Assembly: GCA_964023205.1 (NCBI GenBank)
Contig: OZ026844.1
Coordinates: 7,519,340-7,583,339 of the forward strand
Direction: 5' to 3'
Origin: Lutraria lutraria
Taxonomy: Eukaryota > Mollusca > Bivalvia > Venerida > Mactridae
DNA: 64,000 nt
The translations under genes and the position numbers were made by a program. Shown here piece by piece: positions 1 to 9,978 of this stretch. The notes under the pieces were generated by a model that saw nothing but the letters and a program-made list of their open reading frames with translations, made no database searches and was not told the DNA's origin. Every line of letters begins with the position of its first letter. Position 1 is the stretch's first letter.

Positions 1-83
1 TACTCTAAGCCGAAAATAGTTCATACTGATATTTATTGAACGGCGACGGAAGTCGCCGTACACTCTGGAATGCTTATTTTTAA

Positions 84-335
84 GTGGCAATGCAAAATCG
101 CAACTTCTTGCACCGAAGCAGATAACTGACAGTGTCCGAAATATCCGCAATGGTCATCACGTGATAAGTGGCAATGCAAAATCGCAACTTCTTGCACCGA
201 AGCAGAATACTGACAGTGTCCGAAATATCCGCAATGGTCATCACGTGATAAGTGGCAATGCAAAATCGCAACTTCTTACAGCGAAGCAGATTACTGACAG
301 TGCCCGAAATATCCGCAATGGTCATCACGTGATGT
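84..335. repeat. 84-bp tandem repeat, three copies
   Basis: Three head-to-tail copies begin at 84, 168 and 252, each opening with gtggcaatgcaaaatcgcaa. They differ at only a few positions, so the expansion is recent. Each copy contains one CACGTG hexamer near its end. The unit is a multiple of three, which creates accidental open frames on both strands. Confidence 0.95.
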
Positions 336-661
336 AAACAAAACAGAAATTGAGCGAGGTCACGTGTTACTCACACAAACTAGTGTTAGCTTGATGACGC
401 AGTCGCTATTTATAGTCTAAGAATGGAGCGAGCTCCATAAACAACGACGGGAATGAATCTGCCCATCTGTCAATAAACGAAGCGAATCCAATCCTACTAT
501 AGTAAACAAACATGGCGTTGAATTTAGTACACTATCAAGCATTGTGTTATATTACTGAGGATGAAGCAAAACTACTTTTTAAGTGGTGTTCATGTGTACA
601 TACAGACTGTGTATTATTCAAGTTGTTAATCGGACTCGCTAATAGTCTCAATGATCACGTG
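158..661. promoter_or_regulatory. Cluster of five CACGTG boxes
   Basis: The palindromic E-box CACGTG occurs at 158, 242, 326, 361 and 656. The first three come from the 84-bp repeat; the last two are outside it. CACGTG is the core site for bHLH-ZIP factors such as USF and Myc/Max. Clustering around a possible start codon at 512 suggests a promoter or enhancer, but no transcript is visible to anchor it. Confidence 0.35.
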
Positions 662-679
662 ACATTCACCGAATACTAG
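512..679 (+). CDS. Possible 55-codon ORF or first exon, unrecognised
   Basis: An ATG in good start context (aaacATGG) opens a 55-residue frame with a hydrophobic, cysteine-containing middle, ending in TAG at 677-679. It lies just downstream of the CACGTG cluster. I do not recognise the peptide. No clear donor site or downstream exon was found, so this could be a chance ORF, a short protein, or the start of a gene whose other exons I missed. Confidence 0.2.
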   Translation: MALNLVHYQALCYITEDEAKLLFKWCSCVHTDCVLFKLLIGLANSLNDHVTFTEY

Positions 680-1833
680 TAGCTGTTTCATATCGTTGTC
701 GTCTCGTCAATGTCAATCACCTATAAATTACTAGAAACGTGTCAATATCTTAATGTGGTTTCAGTTGACTGAGAATTTGACTCTGCCTGGTGCGCTACAA
801 CGAGAACTGGTTTAGTATTTATATGGGCACTGTGACGACAGGGTTCGACATTAAGGCAAGTCCGAACGACAAGCAATAGCTTACTGGTCCACTCTAGTGC
901 ATCTTGCTATTTGATAGCCCGAATGGTAGTGCTCTTGAAAATGCAGCCGAAACTCTTTATATCAAAGGACTTAGGAAAAATTGTTCGATCTAAATGAACT
1001 TCGATGTATAAATTATTAGAGAAATTCGCTGTGTTTATTACATTTTGGAGCGATCGTCGGTGTGTTGTAATAATCATTTAATCCTGTTATAAGATACATG
1101 TCGCAAATAAACAAAACATTATAAACATATTCACACAGACTAATTTTATAATCGCGAGCGTGGACACTGACTTGTTTACGCAATTGTCATTAATTAAATA
1201 TCGATTTCGGAGCTCAATACAAAAAATGTCCGATCAGGTGAGAAAGGTGACTTAATTGGTTCGACATAGACGGCCACTTTATGGTTCGATATAGATGGTC
1301 ACTTTACAGTTGAAAATGTATGTTTGGGACCGTTATACCAGGTTTTTACGACAACGTACCCTCAGACAACGGAGTATATTATTTTTGGAGACTTTATTTA
1401 AATATTTTAAATGCATTCCAGCAGATATTGCAACGTCTGATACATCGAGGTAATAGTTTCCCCTGATTTTAATTTTAGGGTGGAAACAGGGACTACATAT
1501 AGAGTACCTCGTGAACTGTAGAACTATATGACCAGATTCATGAGATTCATGAAACATCAACGGCTTGTATTTTTGATGGAAAAGATGATCACTTTAGTTT
1601 CGGGATCAGTTAAGTCAAAATAACAAGTTCGTTTGATCTGAAACTTCAAAAATGTTACATAGGCCACATTCTAGTATTGAATTGCCGGATGCGATTTTGC
1701 GCCGTTCAAACATTTAACTTGTGAGATATCTTGATTGTTGTTGTTGAGATCATACTGTGCATACTGTGTGTTAGTGATAATTTTGACAGTGTGTTTTTTA
1801 TTCGTGTAAATTATTATACAGTTATTGCCTAGT
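680..1833. other. Non-coding, no gene seen
   Basis: AT-rich sequence with short open frames only. A minus-strand frame at 1333-1560 has no recognisable domain and no convincing splice context. No repeat family recognised elsewhere in the window is clearly present. Confidence 0.5.
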
Positions 1834-2250
1834 GAGCCATTAAATATCATGTGATATTCACCGGAAGAATGTCATATTGACCGAGGCGAAGGGTCTGGAT
1901 AAAATTTGTTCGAAGGACCGGGACAAACATTGCCCGGGGATTGGGGGAAAATGCCCTGGGATTTGTAAAAAAGATGGGACAAAAACTGTCCGGGGTTCGG
2001 GGAAAATGCCCGGGGGTCAAGAAAATGGGATAGGGACAAAAAATGCCCGGGTTGTTTCCATCCTCCGACACAGAGGGACGATAGAACAAAATACGCAATG
2101 CATCTAACTTTTGTACCTGGTTCTATTTTTAGAATTGGAAATTCCGAAATATCCATTAAATATCAAGTTTCACCGTTGAATTAGACGATGGATCAGGCTT
2201 TAAGTCAATCAAAATGTGTTTATTTATAGATCATATCATTAACATGTATA
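1834..2250. repeat. Composite dispersed repeat with GC-rich core
   Basis: The flanks match a second copy at 48445-48660. Positions 1846-1900 are inverted relative to the region around 48455-48500, sharing a gaccgaggc/gcctcggtc block. Positions 2110-2250 are in direct orientation, sharing attccgaaat and nearby text. The core at 1918-2051 is a run of imperfect units built on GGGACAAA and TGCCCGGG. It has no coding signal and looks like a degenerate mobile element. Confidence 0.6.
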
Positions 2251-4085
2251 TTGACCATAGGCACTAAGTCATAGTGCCGTTCTTTTGTCAAATAACATAT
2301 GTATTATTTCTCTTTCTAGTCAAAAATATATAAACTGATTAGTAAATTATGTCCGATGTTAAACTTTTTCCCGTTGAACTCTGGCTCTTTATTTCAACTT
2401 TGGACGGGGAAGGGAACCTGTTTAGTCCAAAGTTAATCATCCTGTGTCTCTTCATGGTTGAAATGAGAGCCTCTATCGTTGAGCTGTTGTTTGACGGTCC
2501 TTTTCGATCGCAATGTTCATTTAAGAGCCGCGCCCCACTGGAGAGACAGAGGGAGAGGGAGGGATCATGAATGATATACGAGAGAACTGGGCAATTATAT
2601 TTAGAAAGAAATGGGAACAGAAGCGGCAACACTTGGTAGATAACGATTTATAAGGGTAATTTATTAAGTGGTGATATATTTCGATGCAATATCAACGCTT
2701 TTATTGCTAATAGCTCTGAGGCGTAAAAAAGTTGTTTTTCTGGTTGTCCGACCGGCGACCATACTAATTTTTTATAAGCCCAAGGAACGATGCATCCATT
2801 TTTGTAAGTTTTTAATCTCTCCAAAAGCCAAAAACTTCCGTCCAACCACCACCTTCCTTATTTGGTATTTTGTAATGAGCATTATACCAGAAAGAAGCGA
2901 TATGTTCGCCTTAATGTATATTACTGATGTCTCATGAACTGTATTTAAATCATTCTTGGAACAGGAATTGTTTCAATATTTTCGGTGATGTTTTTATGAC
3001 AAATTGATTTGTCACGTGTTCGTACTTCAATTATGTTAAGTAAATAATGACCACACCAACAACCATCCGTTAACAGAGAAGTATCGAAATAAATAAACGT
3101 GAATAAATCAGTTAGCTAGAATACAGGATTTTCTTTGAAAGGCTAATCTAATCTCAGAATAAAAAACTTTGTGCAACTGACAGTATTCTGGAAAAAATTG
3201 CCCACAAACATAAAAAAACAACCCACACACTATTCAACACTGTCCAATGATTAACTTTTTATCGATAACGTCACGGAATTATTATTTTATTACAAAGGAG
3301 TGAAATGTAAGAGTCGGGAAAATATTTTCAGGGCATGAAGTGCAAATATTTCAAAGCCTTAACTCTGTAATGAACTATTGGGACAGAAGTTGAATGTTAA
3401 TGTATTCGTACTCGCTGGTTTTATCAAACTATCTGAAGCTGAAAACGTATTCTGCAAACTGACCTTTACGATATTCTGAGTAATAATATGATGATTGGAC
3501 TAGATTGACTATAATCTGTACAAACGGACGAGGTCATTTAGAAATAATCGCCAACAACTGTGTGTTGTTATAGTATCTAAATATATATTAGTAATAAGTA
3601 TCTACATTATGGGTTTTTAACATCTGACAAGTTCATTGGTGAACAAAAATCAAGGATGTTACATAGCTTTTTATTACTTGTAAATTATCCCGAAATATGT
3701 CACCCTACATTATCTATAAACAGAACTGAACAGAACTTTTATTAAAGACCTGTACAAAGTACATCATCAAAACAAATACAAATAATCACATGTCATATGA
3801 TAGGTAGAAACGTTTTCTACTGAATGAAAAGTCATAATTAACAACATACTAGTATATTATCTTAGAAAAAATATCATAATTATGTAAATTGAGCTAAGAG
3901 AGTGAACATAATCAGCTCGTTTTATTAGCCCAGCAGTATTTTTTGAAACACTCGTATTTTGTGTTTTTAGAAGTTCAAGAAATTTAAACATAGATTTTTT
4001 ATAATAATAATAATTAGGAAAAATGGTATTCGTCTTCAATGTCATTTTTGTGGCATAGTAAACAATAACGTTGGTTTCTTTCGAT
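2251..4085. other. Non-coding, no gene seen
   Basis: AT-rich sequence. Frames at 2339-2632, 2668-2937 and 3857-4045 show no domain, conserved motif or splice-bounded exon. This is the 3' side of the small membrane-protein gene on the minus strand. Confidence 0.5.
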
Positions 4086-4091
4086 TTTATT
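4086..4091 (-). terminator. Putative polyadenylation signal AATAAA
   Basis: The plus strand reads TTTATT, so the minus strand reads AATAAA about 110 bases after the stop codon of the minus-strand membrane-protein gene. This is a normal distance for a short 3' UTR. Confidence 0.45.
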
Positions 4092-4201
4092 TCTGCTATA
4101 ACGATCTGTTTGGATTTGTGGGATTACGACTGTCGCACGACTTTCAAGTATACAAATGTCATAATGTTTGTGTTAACTTTGTACAGCAGATTGTTCCGTT
4201 C

Positions 4202-7200
4202 TCAATGTTCATTTCTGTGAATTTTCGTTCTTTCAATATCAGCAGCCCGGATGTATATGGCAACGGTGGTCATGATGGCAATAACAGCCACTAACACCAC
4301 TAGGGAGAATATTATGTTTCCTGGCACAAAATCTGGGTCAATACTAGTGCTTGTTTCTCCTAAAATCAAAGTATGCAAATAATTACCATGTGATTCATAT
4401 GTACTGACAAAACGGAACTTAAGTGGCTTTTCCATGTTAAAATTTAGACACAGACCTACCAATTTTAGCCACTTATAAAGCCATTTTGGATACTTTTTAA
4501 GTGACCCCGTAGAAAGAGTCCTAACCCACTAGTCACCCAAACTCAATTTGTTTGTAAGCAATTATTACGCATTATTACAATTAACAGTAACTGTTTAATA
4601 TATTCTGTCAATATTTTTTACGAATAAACGTGTTATTTTGGAAACTATAGTTCAGCTTCCCATAGCCGTCACTCGTTCGGCGCACATGAAATTTGATGCG
4701 GGTTTAAGTTCTTCGTTTTCTACATCCCGAGGGTTCAACGCAACAGTGTCGTAACTCAAATTGAAACAAGAACAAGTTACGACAGTGTTGCGCTGAGCCC
4801 TCGATCCGCCATGCAAATGTTAAACTGGTTCCTGGTCCATGTTGCAGTGTAAGTTTATGCTAGCTTAGTTTGCATACGTACCTTCAGCACTTTGATTTTC
4901 AATCGGATTTCGTAGATCTTTTTCCCGTCTTCCAAATATCGCCAGCTTAGCTGGTTTGCTGATGACTTATTATGTCAAAATTATATTATATATGTATGAG
5001 ATTACTTAACTATAAGCTGTATCTTCTGTTGTTGGTTTCTGGATAATATTGTCATCTCCCAGAACCTGAGATTAAATAGAAGTGTACTGCAATAAAATCA
5101 TGCATTTTGACTAATACTTATTCGCTCGTATTGATAAACAGCGACCCAACAATGAAAATGGTGAAGACTTTTCCCCACAGCTCAATTTAACTGCATTGTA
5201 TTAACTTAACCTCTGTAGACAAACAACCTCTCAACTACAGAACAATTTTGCTTCTCCCAACTTAAGAGAGTACTTTAGAGAAGTACGCTGTATATGCGAT
5301 GATAGGGTAAAAATTCGCATATACAGTAACATTTCAAAGTCCACTCAGTTTAAGGTGGATCGCGGGTTTCCTCCAGAAAAAGGGTCACTTTTTTAGACGT
5401 CAACGTACAATAAAGCACTTTTGCATGAACAACTGTTAAGGTATTGACTAACGCAGAAATGATATATTCAAATGATATTTCAATGGAAACCGGTCAACAG
5501 CGCCACCTAGAGGAGTGATATGTTTTTCGTTGATTTTCGCCTTATTTCCTGTACTGCTCCCATAATATTGTATATTAAGTTATGCAATTTATATAACTGC
5601 AATGCTGGATCATTTACAAATCAGAAAAAGTCAATAATGTTACATTTTGTTCCCAATGAATATTAAAAGACGTTGAACGAACTCTGTAGGGGTGGCAATT
5701 TACAATGCCAAAAATGAGACATTTTTCTCTCAGTCGCGTCAGTAGTGAAAAAACGGCCCGATGAAAAAAAATTAAAACGCAGAAAAGATTCTTTGTACAA
5801 TTTAGAAAACTTTAAAACAATAAAAAAATATGGTCACCGATTTCGTTTTCGCGCCAATGAAACTTATCTAAACTTGGAAAAAGCCTAAAAACGTCAACGT
5901 TTTTATACAAGATCGACGTGACGTTGCGACTTTTTAGTTGTTACTGACATATTTTGGCTTAAAGGGGCATACCCTACAACTGACAAACATTCTGTGAAAG
6001 TGTAAAAATGTGTTAGATGTATATGTAAAACAATATATAGTGGATAATTGCAAGAAGAACTTGGGTCATAAAACGACTAGTTTAGGTACTACCCGCAAAA
6101 ATCATAGCTATGAATGATAAATCACTTCCACTCAAACAAATTCCAAAGTGTTTCCGATCTTTCATGGAAACTAATATTTTTTTGTGATTTTATCTTTAAT
6201 TGGATGTATTTTTGGCTTAAACTTTCTTCGTCGGCTTGTTTCTTTACAAGCTTCTAATTTATCATCATTTTGCCTTGATTCTAGATGCACCAAGTTGTAG
6301 GGTATGCCCCTTTAACGTCTCGTCGATCTTGTATTTTATGGCAACGTTTTTAGCTTTTTCCGTGTTTAAATAAGTTTCAATGGCACGGAAACGAAGTCGG
6401 TGACCATATGTTTTTATTGTTTTAAAGTCTTTCAAATTATGTTTAGAATCTCTACTGAGTTTAAAAAAAAACATCGAGCCGTTTTTTCTGTGTTGACGCG
6501 ACTAGGAGAAAAATATCTCAATTTTGACATTGTAAATTGCCACCCCTACAGAGTTCGCTCAACGTCTTTATATATTCAATGACAGCAAAATGTAACATTT
6601 TCGGATTTTGTAAATGATCCAGCATTTCAGTTATATAAATTGCATAACTTAATATACAATATTATGGGAGCAGTACAGGAAATAAGGCGAAAATCAACGA
6701 AAAACACATCACTCCTCTAGATGGCGCTTTTGACCCGTTTCCATGGAAATATCATTTGAATATATCATTTCTGCTTTAGCCAACACCTTACAGGTTGTTC
6801 ATGCAAAATTTCTTTATTGTACGTTGACGTCTAAAAAATGACCATTTTTTCTGGAGGAAACCCGCGATCCACCTTAAATCTACGATACCCAGGAGCAAAT
6901 AATTGCACAATATAAAAACATAAATCATTTATTGAAATTAGATATTGATAAAACTAGCACAAAAGCAAGGTGCATCAGGTAGTTGTATTTAGATCTATAA
7001 TATAATACAACTACCTGGGTGAACCACGTGATATTACGAACCTCAACTAATGTTTTATCCGCCGAACTCATAATTCTTCCTTCAGAGTATTATCTGGACA
7101 CGTCAATTCATTTATAGTTCGTATCGCTGTAATGCTTAGAAACTTCAATGACCATAGTGTCGTAGGTTTTTTAATGTCTCTTAATCGTGAAATCAAAGGG

Positions 7201-7745
7201 AAATAACTGTTACAATGAGCAGCGTGTCCAGGTTGTTGGAGTAGTTTCCCTTCATAAGAGGCACTAACTGGTAGAAAGCACCATTTCGCGTCCAATGCGT
7301 AGAACACTAAATACACGGTCAGGGATGCTATATTACATAGCATCCCTAATACAGTCGAATACCCTAATCCGAGTATTTCAATCCAGGATCATCTCTATGT
7401 TTGAATACTAAAACAACAGTGTAATCAGGTTCCTTTCATATCCGAAAACCTCTCAAATACGAACATTACGTCTGTCCGAACAAATTCGGATTAGCCAGAA
7501 AACTTCTACTGTAACTACTAGATAGTACATGCGTTCTTGCATTGCGATGGGTTTAAGAATTTTCTGGTTGCTATGCGCCGTCAAAATGTGCTTGGTACTT
7601 AATTTAGTCTACCTAAACTGTCAGGAAGTTTAAAACACGATACAAAAACGATAGATTCGTGGTAAAAAGTATAAAAATAACTTACAAGAATGAAGCAACC
7701 CAGAAGCATTGAATAGATTCCAAGTAAATATTGATGATGTTTCAT
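4202..7745 (-). CDS. Small single-pass membrane protein, 90 residues, three exons
   Basis: Predicted coding exons, in transcript order, are 7745-7686, 5065-5011 and 4359-4202. Exon 1 encodes 20 residues, MKHHQYLLGIYSMLLGCFIL, a typical signal peptide, and ends at a strong donor (CTT|gtaagt). Exon 2 encodes VLGDDNIIQKPTTEDTAY plus one base. It uses a weaker donor (gttaag) and a good acceptor (aatctcag). Exon 3 follows gattttag and supplies a membrane helix of about 23 residues (about 62-84, NIIFSLVVLVAV...) and a short charged tail ending RTKIHRNEH. The phases (0, then 1) fit and total 273 nt. The layout implies a type I surface protein with an ectodomain of about 40 residues. I do not recognise the family. 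Intron 1 carries a 1.5 kb foldback element and intron 2 a MITE-like repeat. The weakest points are the exon 2 donor and the small size. Confidence 0.6.
4632..4935 (+). mobile_element. MITE-like repeat, family D, with nested hairpin
   Basis: Shares blocks with 16535-16735 (inverted), 55432-55612 and 60128-60305. All contain ggaaact, a CGGCGC[AG]CATGA block and a terminal block near cagcactttgat. This copy has an insertion at 4729-4804 forming a near-perfect stem (gagggttcaacgcaacagtg against cactgttgcgctgagccctc, read inverted). Confidence 0.7.
5352..6880. mobile_element. Foldback element with arms of about 630 bp
   Basis: The left arm (about 5352-5985) and right arm (about 6290-6880) are long imperfect inverted copies. 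The ends read aaggtggatcgcgggtttcc and its complement ggaaacccgcgatccacctt. The inner ends read ggggcataccctacaac and gttgtagggtatgcccc. The spacer is about 300 bp. The ends abut TTAA-containing sequence. No transposase frame is present; frames at 6265-6582 are arm sequence. It lies in intron 1 of the minus-strand membrane-protein gene. Confidence 0.9.
7350..7515. mobile_element. Pogo/Tigger-like short element
   Basis: Begins tacagtcgaataccctaatc and ends ggattagccagaaaacttctactgta. The termini are inverted and contain the TCCGA-type motif typical of pogo-like ends. Non-autonomous. Confidence 0.6.
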
Positions 7746-8038
7746 ATCTAGCATAAATACATGTTAGAATTATTCATTTTACTATATTAATGTTCTCTCT
7801 GTCTTTATTGTGATAACAACTTTACACGGCATGGGAACACGACATATGCTTTCATCATTTCACTGTAGCGAGATTATAGACACTTAGTAGAATGAATTAT
7901 TGTTTCAATGGATCGCTATCATTGTACTTTACAAAGGCTTTTCACGAATTTTTAACAGACACGGTCTATATTTGGCGACGCCGTTCACTGGAATGGAATG
8001 CAATTCTTTTAAATGTATGTGTACTCATAAAGAAGTCT

Positions 8039-8212
8039 CTGGTTCCCGTTGAACTCTTGCGGTACATAGACATTTGGTGCACTGCAACATTGAAAGGGAA
8101 CCAGTTTATTATCTGTGTCCCGGATATAAAACAAATTGGTCCCCGTTGAACTCGTACAGTACAGAAACCACTGGTGCACTGCAACCCGTTTAACATTGAA
8201 ACAGACCAAGAG
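8039..8212. repeat. Two copies of a short repeat unit
   Basis: The motif around cccgttgaactc...ggtgcactgcaac...acattgaaa occurs twice (about 8039-8105 and 8136-8212). The first unit has inverted ends (ggttccc and gggaacc). A related block (actggttc...catgttgcagtg) occurs at 4833-4850 and 30658-30690. Confidence 0.55.
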
Positions 8213-8269
8213 AAGTTACTCTGCAAATGCGTTTTAATTGAATAACGAGAGTTATTTTCCATGATTTCA

Positions 8270-8478
8270 TTTTTTTCTCTGTACGGCGGTCGGTTAACTT
8301 AACCAGTAATCCTGGACCGTATTCTAACCGTATTCTTTGTACTCAAAGAACCGGCAGCATCTCCTCATGGGGAGGAAAATCGAGATTATTGTTAAATTTT
8401 CATGGAGGGTATGACCCGCTGCTACGACCGGGAATCGAACCCCGAATCACAAATCCAGCGTGCTGACAACTGACCATT
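8270..8478 (-). mobile_element. tRNA-derived SINE, family S1
   Basis: On the minus strand it starts with a tRNA-like head (box-B-like gggttcgattcccgg at about 8428-8442). The body is shared with the copies at 17925-18137 and 19427-19613, including the gccgaccgccgta-type block at its tail. Confidence 0.75.
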
Positions 8479-8761
8479 ACATAGAAAGAAAATAAATTTG
8501 CAATATAAAGCAAAATGTTCTGTAGTTTTTTTACTGTACTAACATCGCACCAACTAAAACAAATGTAAAAAGAAACTATTTAACCAATCACAGTCCCGTG
8601 AATATATTAATTAGGGTGCCCTCACACACATTGAAAGGATAAAAGACAACATTAGACCTCACAATTTACTGTAACTGGCGTTCATGATCTCCTTACAATT
8701 CAGTTCATATGTACATTCTAGTATTATTTACTAAGGCTAGCCTAATGCTAAAAGAGTACCA

Positions 8762-8905
8762 CCTTTTTAATAACTAGCCCGTCACCGCTGTGTTCGAATC
8801 CCAGTCGCGATCAGACAAATGCCATACGTGAGGAAGCTGGCCAGCTAGCTTACAGAAGGTCGGTGGGTTCTTCATCCAAGCCTAAAGCTGATAAAACCGC
8901 TAAAT
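8762..8905 (+). mobile_element. SINE fragment, family S4
   Basis: Contains gttcgaatcccag (box-B-like), then the gtgaggaagctggccagctagctta block shared with 31256-31480 and 56937-57165. The head is truncated. Confidence 0.6.
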
Positions 8906-9978
8906 AACACTGTCTGTTAGAGAGAAGTTCAACCCCAATGAAAAATATCTATATTTTTGCTGGAAAATTATAGATATCACGTGCATTTATAACTATATTC
9001 CTGCTACCACCCGACCTATATAAGCTCTCGGATTTCTTAATATTTGGATGACAAGACCGTCAGGGCATTGGGTCGATTTTGAATGGTAAATGTCACAAGT
9101 ACTTGTCATGGTTTTAACAGAACGGACAATATGCTACCCACGGCTACGTAAGACAAACCAAACGTGGTATAAGTTCAAATCGGATCAGTTATTAAACTAA
9201 ATATTTGTCCCGTGAATAACATAAAGTCATGAGATAATCATATTAGTGTTAAGTCCTGATTTTAAAAGCTTAAATGGTCGGCTAAGGTAGAAAGGATATA
9301 AGGAGACACAGTTCCTTCGTTGCGTACAAAATGAGATCAATTGACAATGTATTACGAATTGAATCTTTTATGCAATCGTTTGTATCAGAAAGTGGCTAAG
9401 CTTGGTAAAGAATGAGCTTTCCCGTCTCTTAATAATTATTGGATACATTTATTTATCGGGTCATTTTCGTATCAAACTGGTTTACAGTCAAGTGTATGTG
9501 GAGAGCTAGATAAAATATCAAGACAAACAGTTATAAGTTGCTTTTGTGGATAAAGTTGCTCTCTCAAGTAGAGTCGATAAGAGCCCATTTATTTCACATT
9601 GTTTTAAATATTGACATTTTCCATTAAACCGTGATATTATTTTGAAGGATAGAATTCATGATGACTTTGATTTCGTGTTTCGGAATAGTAAATTTACTTA
9701 AAAGGCAAAACAAATAAAATGTATAGCGATTTGTTAAAGTCTTATTGTGGAATTGAAAGTGTTATAGGCTGTTTATAAATACATTGTATGTATTGAAACT
9801 GAAAAAAATCATTCCAGTCGGAAAATTTTTAGGACTGAAATACGTTACGTTGACCGGTGATTTTTGTTTTCATATTTCATTACATTTTGCGGTTTATGGT
9901 TGAACAGATTTATTATAAAATGATAAAGTTATTATCTTAAATATGTGACGATTATTGGAAACGAATAACCAAGCGAAA

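Noticed and set aside
84..335. Possible CRISPR-like array
   Set aside because: The 84-bp units are contiguous with no unique spacers, in a eukaryotic genome. It is an ordinary tandem duplication.
1410..1460. Possible small plus-strand exon between an acceptor-like ccag and gtaata
   Set aside because: Only about 28 nt, no partner exon in phase, and no recognisable peptide.
7068..7343. 91-codon minus-strand frame
   Set aside because: No domain or splice support, and no link in phase to the exons of the adjacent minus-strand gene. Likely repeat-derived.
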